Assembly: GCA_017557525.1 (NCBI GenBank)
Contig: JAFYYN010000070.1
Coordinates: 48,982-112,981, forward strand
Length of the DNA stretch: 64,000 nucleotides
Reading direction: 5' to 3'
DNA from: Lachnospiraceae bacterium
GTDB lineage: Bacteria > Bacillota > Clostridia > Lachnospirales > Lachnospiraceae
In this document: piece by piece, positions 25,977-33,132 of the stretch
How the letters are laid out: every line of letters starts with the position of its first letter
How positions within the stretch are numbered: the first letter of the stretch is position 1
Notes under the pieces: model-generated
The model's database searches: none
What the model was told of the DNA's origin: nothing
What the model saw: the letters and a program-made list of their open reading frames with translations, nothing else
Translations under genes and position numbers: made by a program

Positions 25977-26184
25977 TAACACATAAACAGTTACGGAGAA
26001 ATAGAAACCTCTATTTTGCTGAAAAAAACGATTTACAAAATGAAAATATATGGTATTATGTTATCTGTGTTACGGCAGACACTTTATAGTAAGATATCTA
26101 GCTTCTTATTCCTTATAAATCAACAGAGGCCTGGATATTTTCAAATGAAGACGACAATTGAAAAATGTAAGAAAGGAAAATGAC

Positions 26185-26409
26185 ATGAATATTTCAGCAA
26201 TATGGAAACTTAAAGGCGCATGGGAGAAATTCACAACAAATCATCCGAAATTCCCATTGTTCCTTGACGCAATGCAGAGAAAGGGAATAGCAGAGGGCAC
26301 AGTCATCGCGATTTCCTTTACAGATACAGAGGGTAAGACCATCGAAACAAACATCAAGGTCACAGCATCCGACATCGAACTCTATGAGTCTTTGAAGGAT
26401 CTGAGATAA
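26185..26409 (+). CDS. Small conserved-looking hypothetical protein
   Basis: A 74-residue protein beginning MNISAIWKLKGAWEKF. It has no membrane segment. The N-terminal half is helical and the rest alternates short strands (VIAISFTDTEGKTIETNIKV), ending in a short helix. AAAGGA is seven bases before this ATG. Its own promoter and long leader suggest regulated expression. I do not recognise a named family. The following NatAB-like genes are separated by a repeat and are probably independent. Confidence 0.7.
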   Translation: MNISAIWKLKGAWEKFTTNHPKFPLFLDAMQRKGIAEGTVIAISFTDTEGKTIETNIKVTASDIELYESLKDLR

Positions 26410-26430
26410 ATTTCAAGGAGTAACATCTCT

Positions 26431-26545
26431 AAAGGCTTCCCCTTGAGGGAATATATTGGCGAAGTCGGCTGATGAGGTACGTCATACGGAGGAGCCTACA
26501 AAGTGGGAAGATGTCTTTTGACACGGCTCCATCATGAAAAAATGG
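26431..26545 (+). repeat. Dispersed repeat (long form)
   Basis: AAAGGCTTCCCCTTGAGGGA, then GTCGGCTGATGAGGTACGTC, then an inverted pair around CACAAAGTGGGAAG-like bases. Related long forms lie at 27431 and 47464. Confidence 0.6.
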
Positions 26546-26627
26546 AGTGAAAAACACCTATAACGTAAACTCAGTAATATGGGATTAATTAAGAATGGAA
26601 ATGCACAAAATATAGGAGGAAAAACAA

Positions 26628-27401
26628 GTGATACAGATTAACGGACTCACAAAAATCTACAAGCTCAACGCAAAAAAGATGCAGGAGCTCAAAACAAAGG
26701 AGAACACTAAGGTAGCAGTAAACAATGTTTCCTTAGAGGCAAAGCCGGGCGAGATCTTCGGACTCCTTGGACCTAACGGAGCAGGAAAAACTACAACACT
26801 CCGCTGCGTAGCAACATTGCTCAAGCCTACCAAGGGCGACATCAAGGTATGCGGCTTTGACACAAAGAAGGAAGGCCAGAAAGTAAGAGATAGCATTGCA
26901 TTCCTTACAAATGAGATCAAACTTGACCCTAATTTCTCCGCTGACTATATGTTCAAATTCTTCGGACATCTTCATGGCATGAAGGATGAGCAGATATTAG
27001 CACGTCAGGAAGAACTTTTCGGAGTATTCGGTATCAATGACTTCAAAAACAAGAAAATAGAAGAACTTTCGACTGGTATGAAACAAAAATCAGCCATCGC
27101 AGTAAGCCTTGTACACGACCCCAAGGTAGTAATTTTCGATGAGCCCACATCCGGACTTGACATCGTAACCGCAAGAAGCGTAACAGATTACCTTAAATAT
27201 TTAAGAGATCAGGGCAAAACAGTAATCGTATCAACCCACATTATGAGCGAAGCAGAAAAGCTCAGCGATCGTATCGGCGTTATCATCGGTGGCCAGAAAG
27301 TAGAAGAAGGTACTCTAAGCGAGATCCTTGAGAAAAACGAGGCAGCAGACCTAGAGGACGCATTCTTCAAGCTTTACAGCAAGTACAATCCTGAGAAGTA
27401 A
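26628..27401 (+). CDS. natA: ABC transporter ATP-binding protein, NatA-like
   Basis: A 257-residue ATPase subunit. Walker A is LLGPNGAGKTTTLR at about 49-62, the signature is LSTGMKQKSAIAVSLVHDP, and Walker B is VVIFDEPTSGLD. The switch His is in IVSTHIMSEAEKLSDRIG. It has the compact shape of the NatA/CcmA-type exporters and pairs with the NatB-like permease 260 bases on. The start is GTG with TAGGAGG eight bases upstream. Sodium export is the family's best-known role; drug or other ion export is possible. A GGGACGGTTCT palindrome begins at the stop codon. Confidence 0.85.
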   Translation: MIQINGLTKIYKLNAKKMQELKTKENTKVAVNNVSLEAKPGEIFGLLGPNGAGKTTTLRCVATLLKPTKGDIKVCGFDTKKEGQKVRDSIAFLTNEIKLDPNFSADYMFKFFGHLHGMKDEQILARQEELFGVFGINDFKNKKIEELSTGMKQKSAIAVSLVHDPKVVIFDEPTSGLDIVTARSVTDYLKYLRDQGKTVIVSTHIMSEAEKLSDRIGVIIGGQKVEEGTLSEILEKNEAADLEDAFFKLYSKYNPEK

Positions 27402-27431
27402 ATCAATCAGAGGGACGGTTCTCTGATTGAT
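27402..27431. repeat. ATCAATCAGAG/CTCTGATTGAT palindrome with GGGACGGTT core
   Basis: An inverted repeat directly after the natA stop. Related sequences are at 23727-23745 and 31635-31696. It could act as a terminator-like hairpin but lacks a T-run. Confidence 0.6.
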
Positions 27432-27520
27432 AAAGGCTTTCCCTTGAGGTACGTCGCAAGGAGGGATCCACGAAGTGGGAAGATTCCTTGTGACACGGCT
27501 CTGTTGTGAAGCGATGAAGT
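27431..27520 (+). repeat. Dispersed repeat (long form)
   Basis: AAAGGCTTTCCCTTGAGGTACGTCGC begins the copy. CGCAAGGA pairs with TCCTTGTG around GATCCACGAAGTGGGA. It fills most of the natA-natB gap. Confidence 0.6.
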
Positions 27521-27661
27521 AAAAAGAGCCTTACCGGGTGAGAACAAGGGGACCATAAGAAGTAAGATTGACTGGAATGTAGTAATAATTTCAAGGAAAA
27601 TGAAAGTATTAGGAATTAGGGAAAAATATTATAATATAGAAGAAAACGAAAGGTAAATAAA

Positions 27662-28918
27662 ATGAGCGGAATGTCAATAATTATAAAAAAGGAACTGAAA
27701 CGAGTATTCGGTGATAAAAAGCTGGTATTCAGCATGTTTATCCTGCCGGCTATCATAATGATAGCACTCTACGGACTTATGGGCTTCGCGATGGGTGCGA
27801 TGACCAGCGACATTGAAGAGCACGAAAATAAAGTATATATCGTAAACGCCGATGACAGATTAAAAGCAGCTATTACGGCAAGCGAATTTGACAAAAACAA
27901 CGACTTAACCTACATGACAGAATCAGAGTACAGGGCACAGGAGCAGAAATTAAGCGACGAGATCCTGAACGGCGATTCACAGATGATCGTATATTTAGAT
28001 CCCGAATTTGAAAAGAAATTCACATCATACTCAGCAGCGGGTGACGCAATCCCTCAGCTGATAATTTCTTATAACACAACAGAAAATTACTCAAGCAATA
28101 CCTATTCAATATTTGTAGCAGGTACAGAAAACAAGCCCGGAGTTGTTGATGCATACAGGACAATGCTTCTTCAGGAACGTGTAGGAAATCTGGACATCCT
28201 TAACGTATTTGATATGCAGCAGAACATCATCCAGAAAGAAGAAAAGGCAAAATCACAGTTTGTAGCAATGATGCTTCCTTACATGATCATCATCATGCTC
28301 TTCGCAGGCGCAATGAGCGCTGGGGTAGACGCAATGGCAGGCGAGAAAGAAAGAGGAACACTGGCAAGCATGCTTCTTTCACCCATAAAGCGTACTTCCA
28401 TCGCCAGCGGAAAGATCATAGCAATGATGATCCTGAGCGGTCTTTCGGCCATCGTATATGTAGTTTCCATGATGATAGCAATGCCCGTAATGAGCGCACT
28501 CGGCGGGGAAAACACTCCTATGGCAGGGGGACTTGGCGGACTCTCATTAGATCTTGTACAAGGCCTCGAGCTTGGTGCGATAATGCTTGCACTTGTATTC
28601 CTTTTTGTATCGATCATCTCATTCCTTGCAATCAGAGCTAAGGACACAAAGGCAGCAAGTTCACTTATTTCACCCGTTTACATCGTAGTTATGGTAGCAG
28701 GCATGCTCACAATGTTCATGAGCGGCAAGGATGTACCCATCTACAGATACTTCATCCCTGTATACGGAAACGCAGTAGCCATCAAGGATATCTGCAACGG
28801 TGAACTTTTAACCTCAAATTTCCTCGCATCCCTCGCAGGCACAGTACTCATCGCTATCGTACTTACCATCGGTATCGCAAAATCATTCGATGACGAGAAA
28901 GTCATGTTTAACGCATAA
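27662..28918 (+). CDS. natB: ABC transporter permease, NatB-like (ABC-2 type)
   Basis: A 418-residue membrane subunit. One N-terminal transmembrane helix (about 20-42) is followed by an extracytoplasmic domain of about 150 residues. A C-terminal block of five or six helices follows. The conserved MAGEKERGTLASMLLSPIKR after the second helix marks the ABC-2/NatB family. It works with the upstream ATPase; the gap between them is occupied by a repeat, so co-transcription is plausible but not certain. AACGAAAGGT precedes the ATG. A strong terminator follows. Confidence 0.88.
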   Translation: MSGMSIIIKKELKRVFGDKKLVFSMFILPAIIMIALYGLMGFAMGAMTSDIEEHENKVYIVNADDRLKAAITASEFDKNNDLTYMTESEYRAQEQKLSDEILNGDSQMIVYLDPEFEKKFTSYSAAGDAIPQLIISYNTTENYSSNTYSIFVAGTENKPGVVDAYRTMLLQERVGNLDILNVFDMQQNIIQKEEKAKSQFVAMMLPYMIIIMLFAGAMSAGVDAMAGEKERGTLASMLLSPIKRTSIASGKIIAMMILSGLSAIVYVVSMMIAMPVMSALGGENTPMAGGLGGLSLDLVQGLELGAIMLALVFLFVSIISFLAIRAKDTKAASSLISPVYIVVMVAGMLTMFMSGKDVPIYRYFIPVYGNAVAIKDICNGELLTSNFLASLAGTVLIAIVLTIGIAKSFDDEKVMFNA

Positions 28919-28936
28919 AAACTTGATAATAAACAA

Positions 28937-28969
28937 AAGAAAAAGCTCGATAATCTCGGGCTTTTTCTT
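28937..28969 (+). terminator. Terminator after natB
   Basis: AAGAAAAAGC pairs with GCTTTTTCTT around a TCGA/TCTCG inner stem. Confidence 0.8.
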
Positions 28970-28979
28970 GTCTGTGCAC

Positions 28980-29008
28980 TTGAAAAAAAACTTAAAACAT
29001 GGTAAGAT
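28980..29008 (+). promoter_or_regulatory. Promoter for the three-small-gene cluster
   Basis: TTGAAA at 28980-28985 and TAAGAT at 29003-29008, spacer 17 nt, about 55 nt before the first start codon. Confidence 0.65.
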
Positions 29009-29061
29009 AAACTAAGTAAAAAAGGTTGCATAATTTTAGGTATACGAGAGGAGGGGGACTT

Positions 29062-29334
29062 ATGTCAGAAGATATGGCAAAGCTTAAAGTGGAAGGAAAA
29101 TACTCCTTATTCTCATTTCGGAATATGTGTATCAAATTTAGAACATCAGCAAAATTAAAAAAATACCTGGCCGTAAAGCAATGGGATAATGGTTATTTAG
29201 TAGTGGATGTTGATTATTCAACTCTTGGAAGAACGGAAGAATATGTAGATGTGAGATCGATTCTTGATGATTTGTATATTGACAAAAAGTCTTTTTTAAA
29301 GCCAATAAAGGGGGTTATGATAGAAAATGATTGA
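29062..29334 (+). CDS. Small hypothetical protein, first of three overlapping genes
   Basis: A 90-residue soluble protein starting MSEDMAKLKVEGKYSLF. The second half, WDNGYLVVDVDYSTLGRTEEYVDVRSILDDLYID, reads as strands followed by a helix. GAGGAGGGGG precedes this ATG, which is why the upstream in-frame start at 29026 is rejected. It overlaps the next gene by 8 nt. The compact overlapping layout with a DUF4160-like third gene suggests a toxin-antitoxin or similar small module, but no function is recognised. Confidence 0.7.
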   Translation: MSEDMAKLKVEGKYSLFSFRNMCIKFRTSAKLKKYLAVKQWDNGYLVVDVDYSTLGRTEEYVDVRSILDDLYIDKKSFLKPIKGVMIEND

Positions 29335-29569
29335 TCCGCGTGATATAGCAAATGAAGCTGATGTAGTGATAGATGGATATGCCTTTATAAAAAAATCAGA
29401 CAATAGGATTGCAATTGTTAATCTTAATCGAGAAGGACATGCTGCAGTGTTACTTCCTTCGGGGGAAATTGACGAAACTAGCATGGATGAAATAGAACTT
29501 TCCATTTCAATGGACTATTTGGAAAGAGCCAAAAAATATATGGAGGACAGTTATGCCCAAGTATTATGA
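29327..29569 (+). CDS. Small hypothetical protein, second of three overlapping genes
   Basis: An 80-residue acidic protein, MIDPRDIANEADVVIDGYAF. A central strand pair (NRIAIVNLNREGHAAVLLPSGEI) is followed by DETSMDEIEL and a C-terminal helix. It starts inside the end of the first gene and ends inside the start of the third, so the three are translationally coupled. No named family is recognised. Confidence 0.7.
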   Translation: MIDPRDIANEADVVIDGYAFIKKSDNRIAIVNLNREGHAAVLLPSGEIDETSMDEIELSISMDYLERAKKYMEDSYAQVL

Positions 29570-29834
29570 GTTTAAGGTATGTGGGTATTATTTGTACTTC
29601 ACATCGAAATGTATAGTAGAAGCTATGCATGTTCATGCCAGTGATGGCCAACTAACTGAGGCGGGATCCGGGAAATTTTTTGTCAAGGAAAATGGAGATT
29701 CCGTCGTTCAGGATAAGGGTAAGATTAATGACAGATGCATTAGGAAAATACAAGGTTTCATTAAAGATAACTATAAAGAAATGTATAGAAAATGGGCAGC
29801 AATCAGTGATCAGGGCTTTTATATAGGCGATTGA
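29553..29834 (+). CDS. Small protein resembling DUF4160
   Basis: A 93-residue protein. The N-terminal strands YYEFKVCGYYLYF are followed by AMHVHASDGQL with a His-x-His pair, then KFFVKENGDSVV. A C-terminal helix bundle ends in NYKEMYRKWAAISDQGFYI. This order resembles the DUF4160 family, often found in toxin-antitoxin-like pairs; the match is by eye. The 17-nt overlap with the preceding gene supports one operon. TATGGAGGACAG lies upstream of the ATG. Confidence 0.6.
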   Translation: MPKYYEFKVCGYYLYFTSKCIVEAMHVHASDGQLTEAGSGKFFVKENGDSVVQDKGKINDRCIRKIQGFIKDNYKEMYRKWAAISDQGFYIGD

Positions 29835-29845
29835 ATAATAGGATT

Positions 29846-30826
29846 ATGATAACCAAGGGAATAAAATACTTCAATTTAAGAAAAATCATGAATAGCGGCC
29901 AGATCTTCAGGATGTACGAGCCTGAAGATGGCCGTTTTATAGTGTTTTCTGGAAATAGGCGATTAGAAGTTAAGCAAAACATCTTGAGCGGGGATCAAAG
30001 CTCAGAACAGGAGATGACAAAAGTAGAGTTTGGTTGTACAGAAAAAGAATTTTCTGAATATTGGGAAGAATACTTTGACTTGAAAAGGGATTATGGAGCG
30101 ATAGTAAAAACAGCGGGTGAGTATAACGAGAAAATATTAAATGATAAAGAACTTAATAAAACAGAAAAAGTCCGTGGAGCAGAATTCCTCCGGAAATCCT
30201 GCGAATACGGAGCTGATATAAGGGTACTCAAACAGGACATCTGGGAAATGATTATCTCATTCATAATCTCTCAGCAGAAACAGATACCCTCCATTAGGAA
30301 GTGCATAGAGGCCCTGTGCGAGAGATTCGGCGAGAAACATGAGACATGGTACGGCTTCCCAACCGCGGAATCAATTGCTTCAGCAGGACCGGAAGGCTTG
30401 AAAGGACTATCCCTTGGATACCGCGAACGCTACATATATGAAACAGCAGTAAAGTACCTGACAGACGGTATCACCAAAGATGAACTCGAGAAGATGCCTG
30501 CCGCAGAAGTCAAAAAATATCTCACTTCATTTACAGGAATAGGCGACAAAGTAGCGGATTGTATATGTCTCTTTGGAGTTGGGTTAGTTGATTCATTCCC
30601 GATAGACGTCCATATCAAAGACATCCTCTATCGTGAATTTGTATCCGACAAAGACAAGAGAAAAAAAACAGAACAGGTTTCGTATGAAATTTCTCGCAAA
30701 AAGCTCCTGGACAGCCTGTCCTACAACGACTACATGAAGATAATCGATGACAATTTCTCAGCCTTCAACGGCGTAAAAGGCATCATCCAGCAGTGGATAT
30801 TCGCCTACGAAATAGCAAAACAATAA
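29846..30826 (+). CDS. DNA glycosylase/AP lyase, OGG-type (HhH-GPD)
   Basis: A 326-residue base-excision repair enzyme, likely removing 8-oxoguanine. The N-terminal beta domain begins ITKGIKYFNLRKIMNSGQIFRM, as in OGG1. The HhH-GPD fold follows: QDIWEMIISFIISQQKQIPS, the hairpin SFTGIGDKVADCICLFGVG with the nucleophilic Lys of bifunctional enzymes, and VDSFPIDVHIKDIL with the catalytic Asp. The ATG at 29846 is preferred to an upstream TTG at 29831 because it starts at the family's first strand. It overlaps nothing but follows the small-gene cluster by 11 nt, so it may be co-transcribed by read-through. Confidence 0.9.
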   Translation: MITKGIKYFNLRKIMNSGQIFRMYEPEDGRFIVFSGNRRLEVKQNILSGDQSSEQEMTKVEFGCTEKEFSEYWEEYFDLKRDYGAIVKTAGEYNEKILNDKELNKTEKVRGAEFLRKSCEYGADIRVLKQDIWEMIISFIISQQKQIPSIRKCIEALCERFGEKHETWYGFPTAESIASAGPEGLKGLSLGYRERYIYETAVKYLTDGITKDELEKMPAAEVKKYLTSFTGIGDKVADCICLFGVGLVDSFPIDVHIKDILYREFVSDKDKRKKTEQVSYEISRKKLLDSLSYNDYMKIIDDNFSAFNGVKGIIQQWIFAYEIAKQ

Positions 30827-30853
30827 AAAGATTACAAAAATATAAAAAAATAC

Positions 30854-30882
30854 TTACATTTTTTCTAAAGTTGTGGTATAAT
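30854..30882 (+). promoter_or_regulatory. Promoter for the carD-like leader
   Basis: TTACAT at 30854-30859 and TATAAT at 30877-30882, spacer 17 nt; the transcript would begin just before the first structured repeat. Confidence 0.7.
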
Positions 30883-30889
30883 TTATCAT

Positions 30890-31082
30890 AAGGTGCCGTC
30901 GTTAGACGGCAGATCCCTTATGATAGTTCTGCAATTTTATTGCAGAACATTATGACGAAGTCATAATGATAAGGTGTCAGCGCCAGCTGACGGATTCCTT
31001 GGTATAGTTCTGCCTGTTTTGGCAGAACATTATGACGTAGTCATAATGATAAGGTGTCGTCGCCAGACGGCGACAGTTTTTT
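30890..31082 (+). promoter_or_regulatory. Tandem structured leader (80-nt repeat) ending in an attenuator-like hairpin
   Basis: AAGGTG recurs at 30890, 30971 and 31051. Each full unit has three hairpins. Unit 1: GCCGTC/GACGGC, GTTCTGCAA/TTGCAGAAC, ATTATGAC/GTCATAAT. Unit 2: GTCAGC/GCTGAC, GTTCTGCC/GGCAGAAC, ATTATGAC/GTCATAAT. CCTTAT with ATAAGG can close a three-way junction. The third, partial unit is TGTCGTCG/CGGCGACA followed by GTTTTTT, 38 nt before the carD-like ATG. Pairing is kept while bases differ between units. Confidence 0.65.
31055..31082 (+). terminator. Attenuator-like terminator in the carD-like leader
   Basis: An 8-bp stem TGTCGTCG/CGGCGACA with loop CCAGA is followed by G and six T residues, upstream of the coding start. 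Confidence 0.65.
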
Positions 31083-31120
31083 GACCAGTTTAGACAGCAT
31101 AGAAGAAATGGAGGTATTAC

Positions 31121-31624
31121 ATGTTTGATGTTGGCGAATTAGTTGTTTTCGGAAGCGACGGAGTATGTCAGGTAGAGTCAATCGGAGCTTTGGATATGGC
31201 CGGTGTATCCAAAGATAAAATATATTACACACTTATCCCGCTGGGCAAGACCGGTAACGGAAGAATATATGCTCCCGTAGATGGCAAAAGAGTTACCATC
31301 AGACGGGTAATAAGCCTTGAAGAAGCAAATGAGCTCATAGATGAGATTAAAAACATAGATAAATTAAGCATCCTGGATGAAAAGAAAAGAGAGGAAACCT
31401 ATAAACAGGTCATCCATAACTGCGACCTGCGCGATGTGGTCCGGCTCATAAAAGAAATACTTGCCAGGAAAGAAATGCGTGAAACGATAGGGAAAAAGCT
31501 TACAGCCATCGACGAAAGATATTTTGGCATGGCAGAAAACTGCTTGTACAGCGAGTTATCCCTTCCTCTCAAAATGGAAAAATCACAGATAAGGGAATAT
31601 ATCGCAAGTAAATGTGAAAAATGA
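31121..31624 (+). CDS. CarD/CdnL-like RNA polymerase-binding regulator
   Basis: A 167-residue cytosolic protein. The N-terminal Tudor-like domain (about 1-65) has MFDVGELVVFGSDGVCQVESIG and YYTLIPLGKTGNGRIYAPVDG, the CarD/TRCF RNA-polymerase interaction pattern. The rest is helical: REETYKQVIHNCDLRDVVRLIKEIL and a C-terminal LTAIDERYFGMAENCLYSELS. CarD-type proteins stabilise open promoter complexes. GGAGG precedes the ATG. The gene is preceded by an unusual 230-nt structured leader that ends in an attenuator-like hairpin, so its own expression is probably controlled by premature termination. Confidence 0.88.
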   Translation: MFDVGELVVFGSDGVCQVESIGALDMAGVSKDKIYYTLIPLGKTGNGRIYAPVDGKRVTIRRVISLEEANELIDEIKNIDKLSILDEKKREETYKQVIHNCDLRDVVRLIKEILARKEMRETIGKKLTAIDERYFGMAENCLYSELSLPLKMEKSQIREYIASKCEK

Positions 31625-31634
31625 TGAACATAGG

Positions 31635-31696
31635 GTGACAGGGGGACGGTTCTCTTGTCACTTTTTTAGTGACGAAAGAACCGTCCCCACTGTCAC
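31635..31696. repeat. GTGACA...TGTCAC inverted repeat with GGGGACGGTTCT arms
   Basis: A long hairpin: GTGACAGGGGGACGGTTCTC against GAACCGTCCCCACTGTCAC, enclosing GTCACTTTTTTAGTGAC. The inner hairpin could terminate carD transcription. Confidence 0.65.
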
Positions 31697-31700
31697 TCAT

Positions 31701-31760
31701 AGCGCAAGGAGGGGCCCACGAAGCGGGAGGATGCCTTGCGACACAAAGCGGATGAGGTGT
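31701..31760 (+). repeat. Dispersed repeat, 3' half
   Basis: CGCAAGGAGGGGCCCACGAA, then GCGGGAGGATGCCTTGCG, ends in GCGGATGAGGTG. It belongs to the long-form dispersed family. Confidence 0.6.
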
Positions 31761-31803
31761 AAGTATCAATATTTGACTCAGATAAAAACAAAAGGATGTA
31801 CCC

Positions 31804-32964
31804 ATGAATATAATATCCTACCTAGAATGGCGCGGTGACATCAGCATCGCCCGCCTGCCATTGTGCGAAGCAGACTACGCAGTCATAGGCTGCTGCTCAT
31901 ATTTCCCATATGACGGGATCGTGCCTGAAAGCTTCGATGCCCAGCCGGTAAGCCTTTGGAACACGGTAAACCGAATAAAAGAGCTGGCAGACCTCGAAGG
32001 GGACGGACGTAGCTTCCATTACAAAGAAGACGATGAAATGACACAGCGCCTTCTAAATTCGCCCCGTTTCACCGGCCTTCAGCTGATAGGTTTTAGAAAC
32101 ATCATAGACGAAGAAAAACAGGAGCAGTTCTCGGCCATCACCATGCTGTTGCCAAACAGGCAGAGCATAGTAGTATTCAGAGGTACGGACAGGACGCTTA
32201 CCGGCTGGAAAGAAGACTTCAACATGCTCTATTTGGAGGATGTTCCCTCACAAAAGGAGGCCCTTCTGTACTTAGAGGAATCAGCAAAGTACACCAAAGA
32301 AAACTACGGAAACGAAATCTATATCTGTGGGCACTCAAAAGGCGGAAACCTCTCCATGTATTCAGCGGCATACTGCTCCGATGAAGTAAAAAAGCGCATC
32401 AAAGCAGTAGTAAGTCTTGACGGCCCGGGCTTTTCAAAAGAGAGAACGGAATCCCCGGAATTTCTTTCAATAAAAGACAGAGTATACAGCTTTATCCCAC
32501 AGCAGTCAGTAGTCGGAATGCTCTTGGAACACCCCGAAAAACACAGCGTCATCCACAGCTCCGGAGCAGCATTCTGGCAGCATTCCATCTACACATGGGA
32601 AATACGACGCGGTGACTTCATACGTGAGACAGACATCAAAAACTTAAGCAGAAACGTGGACGCAACACTCACAAACTGGTTTGTATCCATAAGCCGTGAA
32701 AAACGAGAGATGCTGGTCGAGGGCTTCTGGAAAGTAGTTCAGGCTTCAGGAGCCGACAACACAGAGGATCTCTTCACCTTTAAGTCCACCTTTAACATGA
32801 TGAAATCCATGGGAAAGATAGATGACGAAACCAAAGAGATCATGAGCGAAGCCATCAAACTCTTCATGAAAGCCATCAGAAAAATGCAGAAAGACAACAA
32901 AGAAGTCCGCAAAGAGAACCGGCGTAAACGTAGAGCTACAAAAGATTTGACACAAAAATCGTGA
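31804..32964 (+). CDS. Alpha/beta-hydrolase, Mbeg1-like (DUF2974)
   Basis: A 386-residue lipase-like protein without a signal peptide. The N-terminus SYLEWRGDISI is typical of the Mbeg1/DUF2974 group. IVVFRGTDRTLTGWKEDFNM forms the oxyanion region, and the nucleophile elbow is IYICGHSKGGNLSMYSA near residue 178. VSLDGPGF supplies the acid-side strand. The His is expected late, possibly in the VIHSSGAAFWQHS stretch. The C-terminal 40 residues are highly basic. The substrate is unknown. The end of the gene contains the strong promoter for the glycan operon that follows. Confidence 0.85.
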   Translation: MNIISYLEWRGDISIARLPLCEADYAVIGCCSYFPYDGIVPESFDAQPVSLWNTVNRIKELADLEGDGRSFHYKEDDEMTQRLLNSPRFTGLQLIGFRNIIDEEKQEQFSAITMLLPNRQSIVVFRGTDRTLTGWKEDFNMLYLEDVPSQKEALLYLEESAKYTKENYGNEIYICGHSKGGNLSMYSAAYCSDEVKKRIKAVVSLDGPGFSKERTESPEFLSIKDRVYSFIPQQSVVGMLLEHPEKHSVIHSSGAAFWQHSIYTWEIRRGDFIRETDIKNLSRNVDATLTNWFVSISREKREMLVEGFWKVVQASGADNTEDLFTFKSTFNMMKSMGKIDDETKEIMSEAIKLFMKAIRKMQKDNKEVRKENRRKRRATKDLTQKS

Positions 32965-32975
32965 TATGCTATAAT
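32947..32975 (+). promoter_or_regulatory. Consensus promoter of the first exopolysaccharide unit
   Basis: TTGACA at 32947-32952 and TATAAT at 32970-32975, spacer 17 nt, with TGC before the -10. It overlaps the end of the Mbeg1-like gene. Confidence 0.9.
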
Positions 32976-33016
32976 TAATTCTAATTGGGTATACGTAGAG
33001 ATTTAAGAAGCAATCC

Positions 33017-33123
33017 TTGCAGCCAGTCTGCGCAGAAGTTTGACCCCCTCGGGGCACACGTAGCCTGTGGCAGTCACATTAAAGGAAAACCCGTAGAGAA
33101 ACGGAGGGCTTTCTACAATAAGA
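33017..33123 (+). promoter_or_regulatory. Structured leader element, copy L2 (before GT2 of the glycan locus)
   Basis: Shares GTTTGACCC...CGGGGCACACGTAG with the leader at 7551, inside a CTGC/GCAG stem. The second hairpin, GAAAACCC with GGGCTTTC, is followed by the same CTACAATAAG that carries the ribosome site. It starts about 35 nt after the consensus promoter. Confidence 0.55.
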
Positions 33124-33132
33124 GGTAACGTC

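Larger units (their letters stand above)
25815..26184. other. Gap between the receiver gene and the small 74-residue gene
   Basis: 370 bases with the receiver terminator (25856-25892) and two possible promoters: TTGACA/TATATA (25948-25976) and TTTACA/TATTAT (26032-26059, 16-nt spacer). A 130-200 nt untranslated leader follows without an obvious conserved fold. Confidence 0.5.
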
